This document shows, piece after piece, positions 6,131 through 6,158 of a stretch of DNA of 6,158 nt. Origin of the DNA: Bacteroidota bacterium (GTDB taxonomy: Bacteria; Bacteroidota; Bacteroidia; Chitinophagales; Chitinophagaceae); the NCBI GenBank assembly GCA_947457085.1, contig CANGUS010000112.1, forward strand, positions 1-6,158, given 5' to 3'. A program made the position numbers and the translations under genes. Every line of letters begins with the position of its first letter. The stretch's first letter is position 1. The notes below the pieces were generated by a model, which saw only the letters and a list, made by a program, of their open reading frames with translations, searched no databases and was not told the origin of the DNA.

Positions 6131-6158
6131 TTATTCTCCCAAATCATACTCAAGGTGT
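6131..6158 (-). CDS. Possible C-terminal end of an upstream minus-strand gene
   Basis: Read on the minus strand from the window edge, one frame gives HLEYDLGE followed by TAA at 6131-6133. The residue choice looks like a plausible protein C-terminus, and the gene would end about 90 bp before the response regulator on the same strand. Nine codons, stop included, are far too few to name a family or to be sure that it is coding. Confidence 0.3.

Overview
The window looks like ordinary chromosomal core DNA from a member of the Bacteroidota. I infer this from the low-GC, A/T-ending codon use, the absence of Shine-Dalgarno sequences, several TAnnTTTG-type promoter boxes, and the large Bacteroidota form of signal peptidase I. 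I cannot place it below phylum level; a Chitinophagales- or Flavobacteriia-like relative is only a guess.

Left part (1-2538, plus strand). The window opens inside a small four-helix bundle gene of the 23S rRNA intervening-sequence-protein family. A 43-bp A/T-rich gap leads to a complete pntB, the membrane beta subunit of the proton-translocating NAD(P)+ transhydrogenase. Its pntA partner is not in the window and would be expected further upstream, so the small gene may lie between the two subunits. Next, behind its own likely promoter, is a LURP-one-related (tubby/scramblase-fold) protein.

Middle (2539-4283). A 324-bp gap holds a possible decayed coding fragment, a short direct repeat, a 9-bp inverted repeat and a weak promoter. 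It leads to lepB, which has all the catalytic boxes and a large insertion. A strong hairpin-plus-T-run terminator closes lepB. The rest of the gap to the convergent minus-strand genes shows nothing recognisable.

Right part (4284-6158, minus strand). An OmpR/PhoB-type response regulator is followed by a PhoR-like histidine kinase whose longest reading frame overlaps the regulator's end by 53 bp. They form a two-component operon. The kinase has two membrane helices and almost no extracytoplasmic loop, so it probably does not sense a periplasmic ligand through a dedicated domain. The last 28 bp may hold the C-terminal codons of another minus-strand gene.

The genes do not form one pathway: redox balance (PntB), protein export (LepB) and signal transduction (the kinase and regulator) sit side by side. 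I saw no mobile element, CRISPR array, tRNA, rRNA or novel multi-gene system. The points most worth checking are the asparagine at the proton-channel histidine position of PntB, the four-helix bundle gene ahead of pntB, the decayed fragment before lepB, and the start codons of the two-component genes.
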